Shown: positions 16,449 to 24,655 of the stretch, piece by piece | Layout: every line of letters begins with the position of its first letter | How positions within the stretch are numbered: position 1 is the first letter of the stretch | Source: Nostoc sp. NMS8 | GTDB taxonomy: Bacteria > Cyanobacteriota > Cyanobacteriia > Cyanobacteriales > Nostocaceae | DNA length: 64,000 nt | Direction: 5' to 3' | Assembly (NCBI RefSeq): GCF_017115045.1 | Contig: NZ_JABXKK010000108.1 | Coordinates: 1 to 64,000, forward strand | Program-made: the position numbers and the translations under genes | Notes under the pieces: model-generated | Databases searched by the model: none | What the model saw: only the letters and a program-made list of their open reading frames with translations | Told to the model about the DNA's origin: nothing

Positions 16449-19431
16449 TACTCCTGAACAGGTGATGTAAACTGTTCAATAATTCTCTAGCAGTATAGGG
16501 TTTTAATAAAACTGCTTGCACATTAACATCAGCAGCTTGAGTAAAGACCTCTATTGAGTTCAGCCCACTACAGGCAATAATTTGAACCTGCTGGTTTATT
16601 TTTTGCAAGGTGCGAATGGCGGTAATTCCATCCATTTCCGGCATCATTATATCCATCAATACAGCATTGATTTGATGCTTGTGTTGAGCATAAAGTGCGA
16701 TCGCCTCGATGCCATTACTAGCAGTGAGTATTTTATAGTTATGGTTTTCTAGGATGATTGTGGCAATCTCCCGAATTTGGGCTTCATCATCTACAACTAA
16801 AATCAATTCTCCCTTTCCTGGAAGCAAATCTACGTCTTCTATCCTGAATGCTTGGGTTGCTTCTACTGCTGGTAAAAACAGGTCAAATTTGCTGCCTCTA
16901 CCAACATTACTAGACACTTTGATAAAACCGTCGTGGCTTCTAATAATGCCTAGCACTGTTGAAAGCCCAAGTCCAGTACCTACGTTGACCTCTTTGGTGG
17001 TGAAAAATGGCTCAAAAACTCTATCTAATACTTCTGGCGGTATCCCAATTCCATTATCGGCAACGGTAATTACAATATAATGTCCAACTTTGGCATCGAG
17101 ATTCATTCTGGTATAAGCTTCATCAATAAACTTATTTTCCGCAGAAATTTTGATATTGCCGCCATGAGGCAAAGCATCACGAGCATTTACTACTAAATTC
17201 ATCAACACTTGATGTAGCTGTGTGGTGTCTCCAGAGATCGCCCAAATATCATCTGGGATAACCGTGCAAAATTCAATAGATTTGGGAAATGTATGTTTAG
17301 CAATTTGGATAATTTCTGAAATCAGGTACTTGACTTGGATAATTGTCGGCTCTCCTTTAAATCCCCGCGCAAAGGACAAGACTTGCTTCACTAAAGCTGC
17401 TCCCCGTCTGGCGTTAGCTTCTACAAGTGCCATTAATTGCCCAGAATGCTCTTCCTCTTGAAAAAATTTTCCCTGTAACAATTGAGCCGCTGCCAAAATT
17501 GGTGTCAATATATTGTTCAAGTCGTGGGCAATGCCACTTGCAAGAGTACCAAGGCTTTCCAATCGCTGAGTGCGAAAAAACTGCTCTTCGAGTTGTTTCT
17601 TTTCGGTGATGTCAGTGTCAACAGTCAAAATGGATTTGGGTTTTCCCTCAGAATCGCGCATCAATGTCCAGCGGCTTTCCACAACAATTTTCTCACCGGA
17701 TTTTGTCACTTTATGTAACTCACCTTGCCATGAGCCATTCTCAATTACGCTTTTTAATGGTTTTTCTAGTTGGTGCTGAGTTCCTGCTGAATATAAAATC
17801 TCGTGGGTTTCTTTTCCCATAACTTCTGTAGAAAGCCAACCATACATCCGCTCTGCACCTTGATTCCAGAATAAGATTTGAGACTGGAAATCTCGAACTA
17901 ATATGGCGTCGGTGGCAATATCAAGCAGAGCAGCTTGTTCGGAGATTTTTTGTTCTGCCAGCTTGCGCTCGGTGATATCTTCGGTAATGCCACCATAGTA
18001 GTTAACTTTTCCTTGGTCATCATAGACAGCAAAGCCCCGATTCCAAATCCAGCGCACCGATCCATCAGGTCGCAAAATCCGATATTCTGCTGAAATAGAT
18101 TGACTACCACTAAGCAGTTGCTCGATTGATTGGGCAGCGCGATCGCGATCGTCTGGATGAACGGTGTCTAGCCAAGATGTTGGCTGTTCAAATAAACCCT
18201 GAGAAGATCGACCCCAAATCTTCTCATAAGCAGGACTAATATACAAAGGATGGAATAAATCTGCGCTACCAATCCAGATCGTGGCGTCGGTGTTTTCGGC
18301 AAAAGTGCGAAATTTCTCCTCGCTTTCAGACAATGCAGTTTCGGCAAGTTGGCGTTCGTGTAGTGCAGCTTTCTGTTCGGTAATATCTCTGGCTACCCCT
18401 TGTATTTCAATAACCTCTCCTTTGTCATCATGAATTGCGATCGCATTCCATTGAAACCAGCGTATACCGTTAACTGTCAATGAACGTCGCTCACAATTAG
18501 TCAAGAGATGGGATGAAGATTCTAAAACTGTCATACTTTCCACTACTAGAGGCAAGTCATCTGAGTGAAAAAACTGGAGAAATGACTGACCAAGAAACTC
18601 ATTTTGTTTCCAGCCGAAGGTTTGACAAGCAGCCATATTGGCAAAGGTAATCTGTCCTTGCAAATCAATGCGGATAATTATGTCAGTTTGGCTTTCAACG
18701 AGTTGGCGATAGAGGTTTTCGCTTTGCCGTAATGCAACTTCTGCACCTTGACGTTCAATAATTTCTTGTTGCAATAGAACGTTAGATATCATAAGTTCTG
18801 CTGTTCGTTCTGCGACTCGTTGTTCTAACTTTTCGTAAGCTTGGGGTACTTCTTCTTTCAGGACTTGCTCTATCTCAATTAGCTCATTAACCGGCCTGAA
18901 TTCATCTGTGGGTTTTTGTAAAAATTGCTGTAAGTCTTCAAATAACCCCAGCCTTTTTATCAGGTCAAAGGCTTGTAGCAAGCTAGTTTCAGTGATGACT
19001 CCTAATAATTGCCCGCGATCGTCTAAAACGGGCAGATGGCAAATACGATACTGATTCAATAACGATAAGGCTATAAAAATATCCTGAGAATCTGATTTTC
19101 TAAGGGTAAATACTGGCTGTACCATTACCTCAGCCATTGTCACCGTCGATAAATTTATTCCAGAAGCTATCAACATCAGGACATCTTTTTCTGTCAAAAT
19201 ACCTAATAAATCTGCTCCCTCTATAACCAAGATACAACTAGTTAACGGTTGATTTGCGGGGTTTAAATCTAATGAAACATTTAAGTTACTAAGTGCATAA
19301 TTACTACATCTTTCCTGACTCATTAAGACAATAGCTTCGACGACAAAACCATCAGGACTGATCGTTAATGGAGAACGATTAATAACATGATTTAAACTAA
19401 GTAAGTTAAGCAGTTTATCGTTGAATTGCAT
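16432..19431 (-). CDS. CBS-PAS hybrid histidine kinase with receiver domain
   Basis: At 999 aa it is soluble. The order is a CBS pair (about 14-152, with GILTEKDVLMLI and GVITETSLLQAF), a coiled coil (185-235), PAS1 (about 240-360), PAS2 (about 370-495, PAS_3-like WLDTVHPDDRDR) and PAS3 (about 500-625). HisKA has H-box SGIAHDLNNIL, HATPase_c has DNGIGIP and GTGLGLSTV, and a C-terminal receiver carries VVDDE and LMDIMMPEMDG with conserved Asp and LLKPY. The H-D-L-N-N-I H-box belongs to the HisKA group common in hybrid kinases. CBS domains suggest adenine-nucleotide sensing. It is overlapped at its end by the small phosphatase-like gene. Confidence 0.93.
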   Translation of the reverse strand: MQFNDKLLNLLSLNHVINRSPLTISPDGFVVEAIVLMSQERCSNYALSNLNVSLDLNPANQPLTSCILVIEGADLLGILTEKDVLMLIASGINLSTVTMAEVMVQPVFTLRKSDSQDIFIALSLLNQYRICHLPVLDDRGQLLGVITETSLLQAFDLIKRLGLFEDLQQFLQKPTDEFRPVNELIEIEQVLKEEVPQAYEKLEQRVAERTAELMISNVLLQQEIIERQGAEVALRQSENLYRQLVESQTDIIIRIDLQGQITFANMAACQTFGWKQNEFLGQSFLQFFHSDDLPLVVESMTVLESSSHLLTNCERRSLTVNGIRWFQWNAIAIHDDKGEVIEIQGVARDITEQKAALHERQLAETALSESEEKFRTFAENTDATIWIGSADLFHPLYISPAYEKIWGRSSQGLFEQPTSWLDTVHPDDRDRAAQSIEQLLSGSQSISAEYRILRPDGSVRWIWNRGFAVYDDQGKVNYYGGITEDITERKLAEQKISEQAALLDIATDAILVRDFQSQILFWNQGAERMYGWLSTEVMGKETHEILYSAGTQHQLEKPLKSVIENGSWQGELHKVTKSGEKIVVESRWTLMRDSEGKPKSILTVDTDITEKKQLEEQFFRTQRLESLGTLASGIAHDLNNILTPILAAAQLLQGKFFQEEEHSGQLMALVEANARRGAALVKQVLSFARGFKGEPTIIQVKYLISEIIQIAKHTFPKSIEFCTVIPDDIWAISGDTTQLHQVLMNLVVNARDALPHGGNIKISAENKFIDEAYTRMNLDAKVGHYIVITVADNGIGIPPEVLDRVFEPFFTTKEVNVGTGLGLSTVLGIIRSHDGFIKVSSNVGRGSKFDLFLPAVEATQAFRIEDVDLLPGKGELILVVDDEAQIREIATIILENHNYKILTASNGIEAIALYAQHKHQINAVLMDIMMPEMDGITAIRTLQKINQQVQIIACSGLNSIEVFTQAADVNVQAVLLKPYTARELLNSLHHLFRSNEYPN

Positions 19432-19702
19432 GGCTAATCTGTCAATTTTAATTATCTTTTTTATATGAAGACGAACTAGTAGAAGCTAGCGCCAGCTAAA
19501 AGAAGTAAATTTTTGAAAATTAGGAATTATTTGTCTCCAATAAGTAGTCAATCAAATACATTGATCAAGGCATTCTATAACTCTTGCAAGACTAAATACA
19601 AAAGATGTAGTGCTTAGTAACTAAGCGAGGAAATACATAGAATTTTAGAGTCGTTAAACTCATTCTATTGTCAAATTAGAAATACATGGTCTGTTATCTT
19701 TA

Positions 19703-19879
19703 GGACTTACGCAAAACTATGCGCTGTAAAGGTAATTCATGTAGACACATACTCTTGGGTCGAAGCAAGCTATGTGGAGCATCTATCTGCGACATCCTGC
19801 GCGAACGTAGAGAAACAGTTTACCGCAGGGTATTACCCCTACAAAAAATCAGGGTTTCGGTTATTGTTTGCGTAAGTCC
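19703..19879. mobile_element. MITE-like element with GGACTTACGCAAA ends, 177 bp
   Basis: Perfect 13-bp terminal inverted repeats GGACTTACGCAAA and TTTGCGTAAGTCC flank about 150 bp without coding capacity. A clear target duplication was not found. It lies in the 19432-20414 gap, which otherwise shows only AT-rich sequence and the likely promoter of the hybrid kinase. Confidence 0.7.
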
Positions 19880-20414
19880 CGATCTTCGATAACGCCTTAA
19901 TAGATGGTCTTGGTAATCTTGTTAGTATTAAATATTTGAAATCAATTAATCCTAGTAGCAGGGCGTTGAGCCAGTGCGATTATTACTTTTGTTGCTCTAA
20001 GCCGAGTTACTCAGCACTGTTTCGCTAACACAAAATTTATACGCTCATTCTGGCTCCTGAGTTCTAAATTATTCTTAATAAATGTTTTTATTTTGAGTAT
20101 AAATAAATTTATTTGCTCTGTATCTCTATCGCATCCAGGGGAATCCAAATTATTGCTCCAGACCTATATATAAGGGCTTATAGGTCAAATTACTGTTAAT
20201 TCCCACATTTATAGCTAAATAAATCTGATAGCATTACTTAAGAAATATGTATAAGTTTTGCAAGACTATTAAGTATTCTAACTTTACTCACAAGTTCCTC
20301 ATATTTAAAGACTATAGTCAAAATATAGACAGACTTGTTTTTAATATTTACGGGCTTCTCAACTGGCTGCCCTGATTTGCAATAACACTTTTATTAACAG
20401 GATTTGAGAAAAAT

Positions 20415-20666
20415 ATGAATTACTGTCCTTGCTGCTCAAGTTTACTTTTAGAACATATACGCGGTGCAGAGACTTACTGGTTCTGTCGCCACTGCTGGCA
20501 AGAAATGCCTATTTATAATTGGAACGAATCCAGTTTTTTCGCCGATGCCGTCATGGGACAACTACCTAGAAAACCTCAAAAACAAAAACGTAAGAGTACT
20601 ACTGTTTACGCAAGTCAATGGCAATCTATTACTGAATGGATTGGGCTAGAAGAATTGTCTACATAA
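20415..20666 (+). CDS. Small zinc-ribbon protein, 83 aa
   Basis: Two Cys pairs are visible: CPCC at residues 4-7 (with the further pair-like spacing MNYCPCCSSLL) and CRHC at about 24-27. They form a C-x2-C ... C-x2-C zinc ribbon near the N-terminus. The rest is a basic stretch, PRKPQKQKRKS, and an aromatic C-terminus, QWQSITEWIGLEEL. There is no membrane segment. It resembles small Nostocales-specific proteins found upstream of unrelated genes. DNA or RNA binding is plausible from the ribbon plus basic region but unproven. It starts with ATG after the weak Shine-Dalgarno-like sequence GATTTGAGAAAAAT. Confidence 0.65.
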   Translation: MNYCPCCSSLLLEHIRGAETYWFCRHCWQEMPIYNWNESSFFADAVMGQLPRKPQKQKRKSTTVYASQWQSITEWIGLEELST

Positions 20667-20852
20667 CACTAATGGACTGTGTAAGAACTTTCAAAGATTT
20701 GTATGTACACCGTAGTGGCGTGGCAAGCAAAACAATTGTGCATTAGACGTACGTTGGGGAGCCACTGCGTTGCGCGGGTTAAGAGCGTTGTAGCAAGTGG
20801 CGTTGGAGGCTTTGCATAACTCAACCTACGAATGACTGAATTCTGAATATCT

Positions 20853-21599
20853 CTAAGTTTCAATCTCAGATACATTCAAACCTGTTAACCTAGCTACCTG
20901 TTCTATTGTCATCCCCGACTCAAGTAAGTTGCGTGCAGTTTGTAATAACTGCGATTCAGCTTTGTCTGCCCTTTGGCGTTCCTTTTCTTCAGGAGTTGGC
21001 AGTAATTCCCCTGCCAAAATTGCCCAGCGTAACCAAGTAGCATTAATACCTTTATAACTTCCTTGCCATAACTGTAATGCTAACCCTAAAGATTGACTCA
21101 CCAATTGATTTTGAGCATTTATTGCGATGGGTTGATAAGCTCCTTTTTCATTAGAGAAACCAGCCAAATCATTAGGGTTAAAAGGGTCATACCAGAAATA
21201 TTCTGGGACACGCATTTGATTTTGATAAATTAGCTTTTTCTCATTTTTGTCTGCTTGAACTGTGCTGTCAGAAAGCAACTCAATAACTACATCTGGTGCT
21301 TTCCCCTCTTCCCAAACCACCCAACTGCGACGTTCTCCTTTTGGGACTCCTAACACAGCAAAAAAGTCTGGGCCTTTAAAGTCTTTGTTTCGCACCTGGG
21401 CCAGACTGTAGTAAACGAACATATTACCGCCAATAAACCCATCCTCTCGCTCTTCCAACCAAGGTATCAGGGCATCTATGAGTAAATCCATCTGGGCTTT
21501 GTGTCGTGGACTTTCCATCGGGATACCGTCATCGTCGGGTAATTCTGCTTGGGTGGGTGGGAGTTGAATATCTGGTGCAGCTAGGGTAGTTTCTGACAT
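20853..21599 (-). CDS. Uma2 family (DUF820) putative endonuclease
   Basis: Uma2/DUF820 proteins have a PD-(D/E)XK-like fold and are hugely amplified in cyanobacteria; substrates are unknown. Seen here are the leading helix HKAQMDLLIDALIPWLEE, GGNMFVYYSLA, the core FKGPDFFAVLG, the catalytic-type PDVVIELLSDSTVQADKNEKK (Asp then Glu-x-Leu and Lys) and VPEYFWYDPFN. The C-terminal part has LLQTARNLLESGMTIEQVARLTGL, a helix-turn-helix-like tail common in this subgroup. A related Uma2 lies at 31453-32088. It is monocistronic, next to repeat debris at 20670-20850. Confidence 0.85.
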   Translation of the reverse strand: MSETTLAAPDIQLPPTQAELPDDDGIPMESPRHKAQMDLLIDALIPWLEEREDGFIGGNMFVYYSLAQVRNKDFKGPDFFAVLGVPKGERRSWVVWEEGKAPDVVIELLSDSTVQADKNEKKLIYQNQMRVPEYFWYDPFNPNDLAGFSNEKGAYQPIAINAQNQLVSQSLGLALQLWQGSYKGINATWLRWAILAGELLPTPEEKERQRADKAESQLLQTARNLLESGMTIEQVARLTGLNVSEIET

Positions 21600-21663
21600 A
21601 GCTTTTCACCTTTTGGGTAAGCATGACGGATATTTTTATGTTAAGCGATCGCAGGAATTTCAG

Positions 21664-22893
21664 TTAAAAATTTGTTTTCGACAGTTTTTCAATTTGTCCA
21701 GTAAAGTATGCTTCTTCATGTTTGAGTTGTTGCGCTAGTTTTAAACCTTTTTGAAAAGCTGTTAATGCTTGAGGAAACTCTTTACGTTCTAGATACAGTT
21801 GTCCAATTTGGTCATAAGCTTGCATCATTCCGTAAAAGTTGGCGGCTTGCGCCTGTGTCTGTACAAGAATTTGGCTAGCCTGCAAAGCTTCGTCTGTTTG
21901 TCCTTGAGAACGGTATAGCGCAATTAATTTCTGCAAAGCTTCACCAGCAGGAACGAACTGCTGTAATCGCCAAGCAGTAGTATAAGCTTCTTGATAATTT
22001 TTAAAAGCTTCTAGCAGTAAGTTAGGATCTTTCTTGGCAAGAGATTCATAATCTGAAGCGATCGCTAGCTTTAATTCTGGTATTTTAGTAAGATTTTTTT
22101 CATTGACGTAGATTTCTGCTAGCTTATTCAGTATGTTTAATGATTGCTGCGGTTGGCTTGTCTGCTCGTAAATATAAGCCAGTCGTTGCAAATATGTTAT
22201 CTCGTTTACACGTTCGCCACGGGATGTAGCTAAACTCAATAATTCTTCGTAGATTGGGGCAGCTTTGGGATAGTCAAACCAACTTAAATGCAGTTCTCCA
22301 ATTGTCTGGAGAGTTTCTACAAGTGCGATTGGATCTTTTTGCTCTCGCACTACGAGCAAAACTTGGTTGTAAGCTTCTATGGCTAGTTTAGACGATCGCA
22401 CATTTTGGTAAGCTTGACCTAGCGATCGCCACAATTCTAAATCTATTGGGGCAGTTTTTTTCTCAGATTGCGTCTGTTTTTGAATTGCTTGCAATCGTTG
22501 CGTAATATATTGTACTTCTTCGCCGTTGTTTTGATTCCAAGCGATCGCACCGACTCGTGATAATGCTTGCACCTCTGCTAGTGAACCGAAAAAGCGCCGC
22601 AAACGCAATTCTCGGTTCCAAATTTCAAAGGCTGCTTCTGGTTCACCTGCTTGCAGTTTCGCCGCAGCTTCTTGATTTAGCGCATCCAATGCCGGTTCTA
22701 ACTTTTGCCGTTCTTGGAGAGTTAACGGCTGTTGATCTTTAGGCGATCGTGGTAACAGGGGATCGGGTGTGGTAATCTCTAGAGGATTGGGAGGAAATTT
22801 GTCTGGTGGTTTGGGCTTCTTACTCTGTGCCAGCGTCAAGGAACTGCTAAAGAGTATAGTGGCAGTAGCGATCGCAATTAAACGCCTGAGCAT
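21664..22893 (-). CDS. Secreted TPR-repeat protein
   Basis: A signal peptide is clear: MLRRLIAIATATILFSSSLTLAQS, with likely cleavage after ALA-like LAQ near residue 23. A proline-rich linker follows (KPKPPDKFPPNP). From about residue 70 to 400 there are repeated helical pairs with TPR spacing, such as LWRSLGQAYQNVRSSKLAIEAYNQV, ALQKLIALYRSQGQTDEALQAS and AYDQIGQLYLERKEFPQALTAF. No catalytic domain is present. It is probably a periplasmic scaffold, with unknown partner. It stands alone between Uma2 and cpcT. Confidence 0.8.
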   Translation of the reverse strand: MLRRLIAIATATILFSSSLTLAQSKKPKPPDKFPPNPLEITTPDPLLPRSPKDQQPLTLQERQKLEPALDALNQEAAAKLQAGEPEAAFEIWNRELRLRRFFGSLAEVQALSRVGAIAWNQNNGEEVQYITQRLQAIQKQTQSEKKTAPIDLELWRSLGQAYQNVRSSKLAIEAYNQVLLVVREQKDPIALVETLQTIGELHLSWFDYPKAAPIYEELLSLATSRGERVNEITYLQRLAYIYEQTSQPQQSLNILNKLAEIYVNEKNLTKIPELKLAIASDYESLAKKDPNLLLEAFKNYQEAYTTAWRLQQFVPAGEALQKLIALYRSQGQTDEALQASQILVQTQAQAANFYGMMQAYDQIGQLYLERKEFPQALTAFQKGLKLAQQLKHEEAYFTGQIEKLSKTNF

Positions 22894-23107
22894 AGGTACT
22901 TTACTTTGTCTTAAGTTGGTTGTATAAGTTAATTCTACGATTCATCTAAAGCATCCTGATTTTCTACAATCAAAGCATCCATCGTATATCTAATTTAAAA
23001 ATTGCGTAGGCAAAGCCCATCAAAGCTATCGCAACCAGGATTTTTGAGTCTAGAAAGTGTCAAAATAATCCTAGATAATTTTTAAGCAACTAGTCGATCG
23101 TTTTGTA

Positions 23108-23698
23108 ATGACTCATTCTACTGATATCGCCACCTTAGCCCGCTGGATGGCAGCTGACTTTAGCAATCAAGAACAAGCTTTTGAAAATCCGCCTTTTTAT
23201 GCTCATATCCGCGTGTGTATCCGTCCCCTTCCATTAGAATTATTCTCAGGAGTAAGTTTGTTTCTCGAACAAGCTTATGATTTTATGCTCAATCAACCCT
23301 ACCGGATGCGGGTAATGAAGTTGATTCCGGCAGAAAACCACATTGCTATTGAACACTACACCGTTAAAGAAGAACAAAAATTTTACGGTGCATCTCGTGA
23401 ACCCGAACGCCTCAAAGAATTGTCTGTTGACCAATTGGAAAAAATGTCAGGTTGCAATATGATTGTAGAGTGGACAGGTAAGAGCTTCAAAGGCAGAGTT
23501 GAACCTGGTAAAGCCTGCATAGTTGTACGCGACGGCAAAAATACTTATTTGGATAACGAATTTGAGATTGACGCTAAAGAATTTTTTAGCCTTGATCGAG
23601 GAAGAGATTTAGACACCGATGAACGCCTTTGGGGTTCTATCGCCGGCCCATTTCACTTTGTCCGCTGGGGTAGTTTTGCTGATGAAGTAAAGGTGTAA
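23108..23698 (+). CDS. cpcT: CpcT/CpeT-type phycobiliprotein chromophore lyase
   Basis: The CpcT family attaches phycocyanobilin to Cys153-type positions of phycocyanin and phycoerythrocyanin beta subunits in phycobilisome assembly. The 196-aa protein matches in full: LARWMAADFSNQEQA, PPFYAHIRVCIRPLP, LFLEQAYDFMLNQPYRMRVMKL, GCNMIVEWTGKSFKGRVEPGK and DRGRDLDTDERLWGSIAGPFHF. It is 180 bp upstream of tRNA-Cys. No phycobilisome gene is adjacent, as is usual for the stand-alone cpcT of Nostocales. The ATG start fits the family. Confidence 0.93.
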   Translation: MTHSTDIATLARWMAADFSNQEQAFENPPFYAHIRVCIRPLPLELFSGVSLFLEQAYDFMLNQPYRMRVMKLIPAENHIAIEHYTVKEEQKFYGASREPERLKELSVDQLEKMSGCNMIVEWTGKSFKGRVEPGKACIVVRDGKNTYLDNEFEIDAKEFFSLDRGRDLDTDERLWGSIAGPFHFVRWGSFADEVKV

Positions 23699-23878
23699 CA
23701 GGTGAAGAGTGAAAACTTATAACTCAGCGATCGCTTAAAGACTACCAGAAACATCCAGTTAACCCACTATCTCTACCTTAGAATCCTATGCTATCATGGT
23801 TAAACTAGCATCCTATGGCTACTAAATGCCTACTAAGACATCTTAGAAACATTAAAGTAGTTCAGGAAATCTTGCTGT

Positions 23879-23949
<71 letters not shown>

Positions 23950-23956
23950 TAAGTGT

Positions 23957-24060
23957 TGTACATTAACTAATTATTTGTCACTGTTAACAGATTGATGTCA
24001 ATTGTAACAAATTGGTGTCAATGTTAACAAATTAAATGTCACTGCTATATGTATGTGACA
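23957..24060. mobile_element. Type V-K CAST (Tn7-like) tRNA-proximal transposon end
   Basis: The end begins TGTACA, the usual terminus of type V-K CAST elements. TGTCA motifs follow at 23976, 23996, 24016 and 24037, each separated by TGTTAACA- or TGTAACA-like words, giving a 20-20-21 bp ladder like TnsB-binding repeats; TGTGACA closes it at 24054-24060. It begins 62 bp after the GTG PAM in tRNA-Cys, inside the 60-66 bp insertion window known for these systems. The candidate 5-bp target duplication is AGTGT (23952-23956), but no matching distal end was found in the window. Confidence 0.88.
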
Positions 24061-24070
24061 TTTTTTAATA

Positions 24071-24097
24071 GCAGACCTCTGCCTTACCTTTCAACCC
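24071..24097 (-). ncRNA. Delocalised homing crRNA (truncated V-K repeat + tRNA-Cys spacer)
   Basis: Read on the minus strand, the repeat 3' end GGGTTGAAAG (24097-24088) is followed by the spacer GTAAGGCAGAGGTCTGC (24087-24071). The spacer is identical to tRNA-Cys positions 23896-23912, and the match stops at the next base. The tRNA copy is preceded by GTG, a GTN PAM; the crRNA copy is preceded by repeat sequence instead. This is the arrangement described for type V-K CAST homing, in which a short-spacer crRNA outside the main array directs insertion beside tRNA genes. Confidence 0.9.
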
Positions 24098-24115
24098 ACT
24101 ATAAATAAATTCAGT

Positions 24116-24150
24116 AATGTTTGGACTGTTATATCCAAACATTATTTTTT
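24116..24150 (+). terminator. Intrinsic terminator inside the CAST end
   Basis: The perfect 10-bp stem AATGTTTGGA/TCCAAACATT with an 8-nt loop is followed by ATTTTTT on the plus strand. It would stop transcription coming from tRNA-Cys into the element. Confidence 0.7.
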
Positions 24151-24188
24151 AAGCTGATTTTGAGAACCAGCATTGAAATATTCCAATT

Positions 24189-24225
24189 CTTTCAACCCGC
24201 CTCAAGCTAGGAGGGGCATTGAAAC
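24189..24225 (-). CRISPR. Single complete type V-K-like CRISPR direct repeat (37 bp)
   Basis: On the minus strand it begins GTTTCAATGCCCC and ends GGCGGGTTGAAAG, the form of cyanobacterial type V-K repeats. Only this copy is complete. The next repeat-like piece in the transcription direction is the truncated homing repeat at 24088-24097. A degenerate 5' end, as GCATTGAAAT on the plus strand, sits at 24170-24179. The array has therefore collapsed to about one repeat. It lies between the tracrRNA and the transposon end, in the expected orientation. Confidence 0.85.
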
Positions 24226-24417
24226 TCCACGCCTGAAACCCTTTATTTATTAAGTCTCCTAAAAGCACTTTTGACAGGACTACCAAAACCACTTGCTGGT
24301 TGACACTGAAAAAAGTAAATCAAGTGACAGCCCAAACTCTAGAAAGCATACGAACAAAGGGATTTAAAGTTTTGGCAGGAGTCCCGGGAAATCGCCCCCG
24401 CTTTGCCATGCCAAAAA

Positions 24418-24652
24418 ATAATTAAGGTGGGTTCCTCCTTGCTCGGAGGTGATTCAGTAGCCACCACTGCGGTAAACCCGCACCTCTATTACTGGGGGCG
24501 CACCTTATTCCTATCCACAAGGGACAGCAGCATCAAGGTGGGCAGCTACCAGGGTCAGAAAGCAAGACTGTTTAACAGCAAGCAGTCAAACTAACCCAAA
24601 TTTACACAGTACAGAGGCTTATAACAAGCATGAACTGCGGCGCTGTTGAATT
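24418..24652 (-). ncRNA. Type V-K (Cas12k-associated) tracrRNA
   Basis: On the minus strand the sequence opens with AGCGCCGCAGTTCATGC. It continues with GGGTTAGTTTGACTG and a self-paired AGTCTTGCTTTCTGACCCTG, then GGTAGCTGC, GATGCTGCTGTC, GGTGCGCCCCCAG, GTGGCTACTGAATCACC and AGCAAGGAGGAACCCACC. This order of words follows the ShCAST tracrRNA as I know it, including the anti-repeat AGGAGG able to pair with CCTCC of the repeat. Ends are estimated. In complete systems cas12k lies immediately 5' of this RNA; here the sequence changes to unrelated plus-strand coding debris at about 24653. The frame crossing 24403-24594 on the plus strand is a shadow of the RNA. Confidence 0.85.
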
Positions 24653-24655
24653 TTC

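Noticed and set aside
24403..24594. Plus-strand frame of 63 aa
   Set aside because: It runs antisense across the tracrRNA and has no family resemblance.
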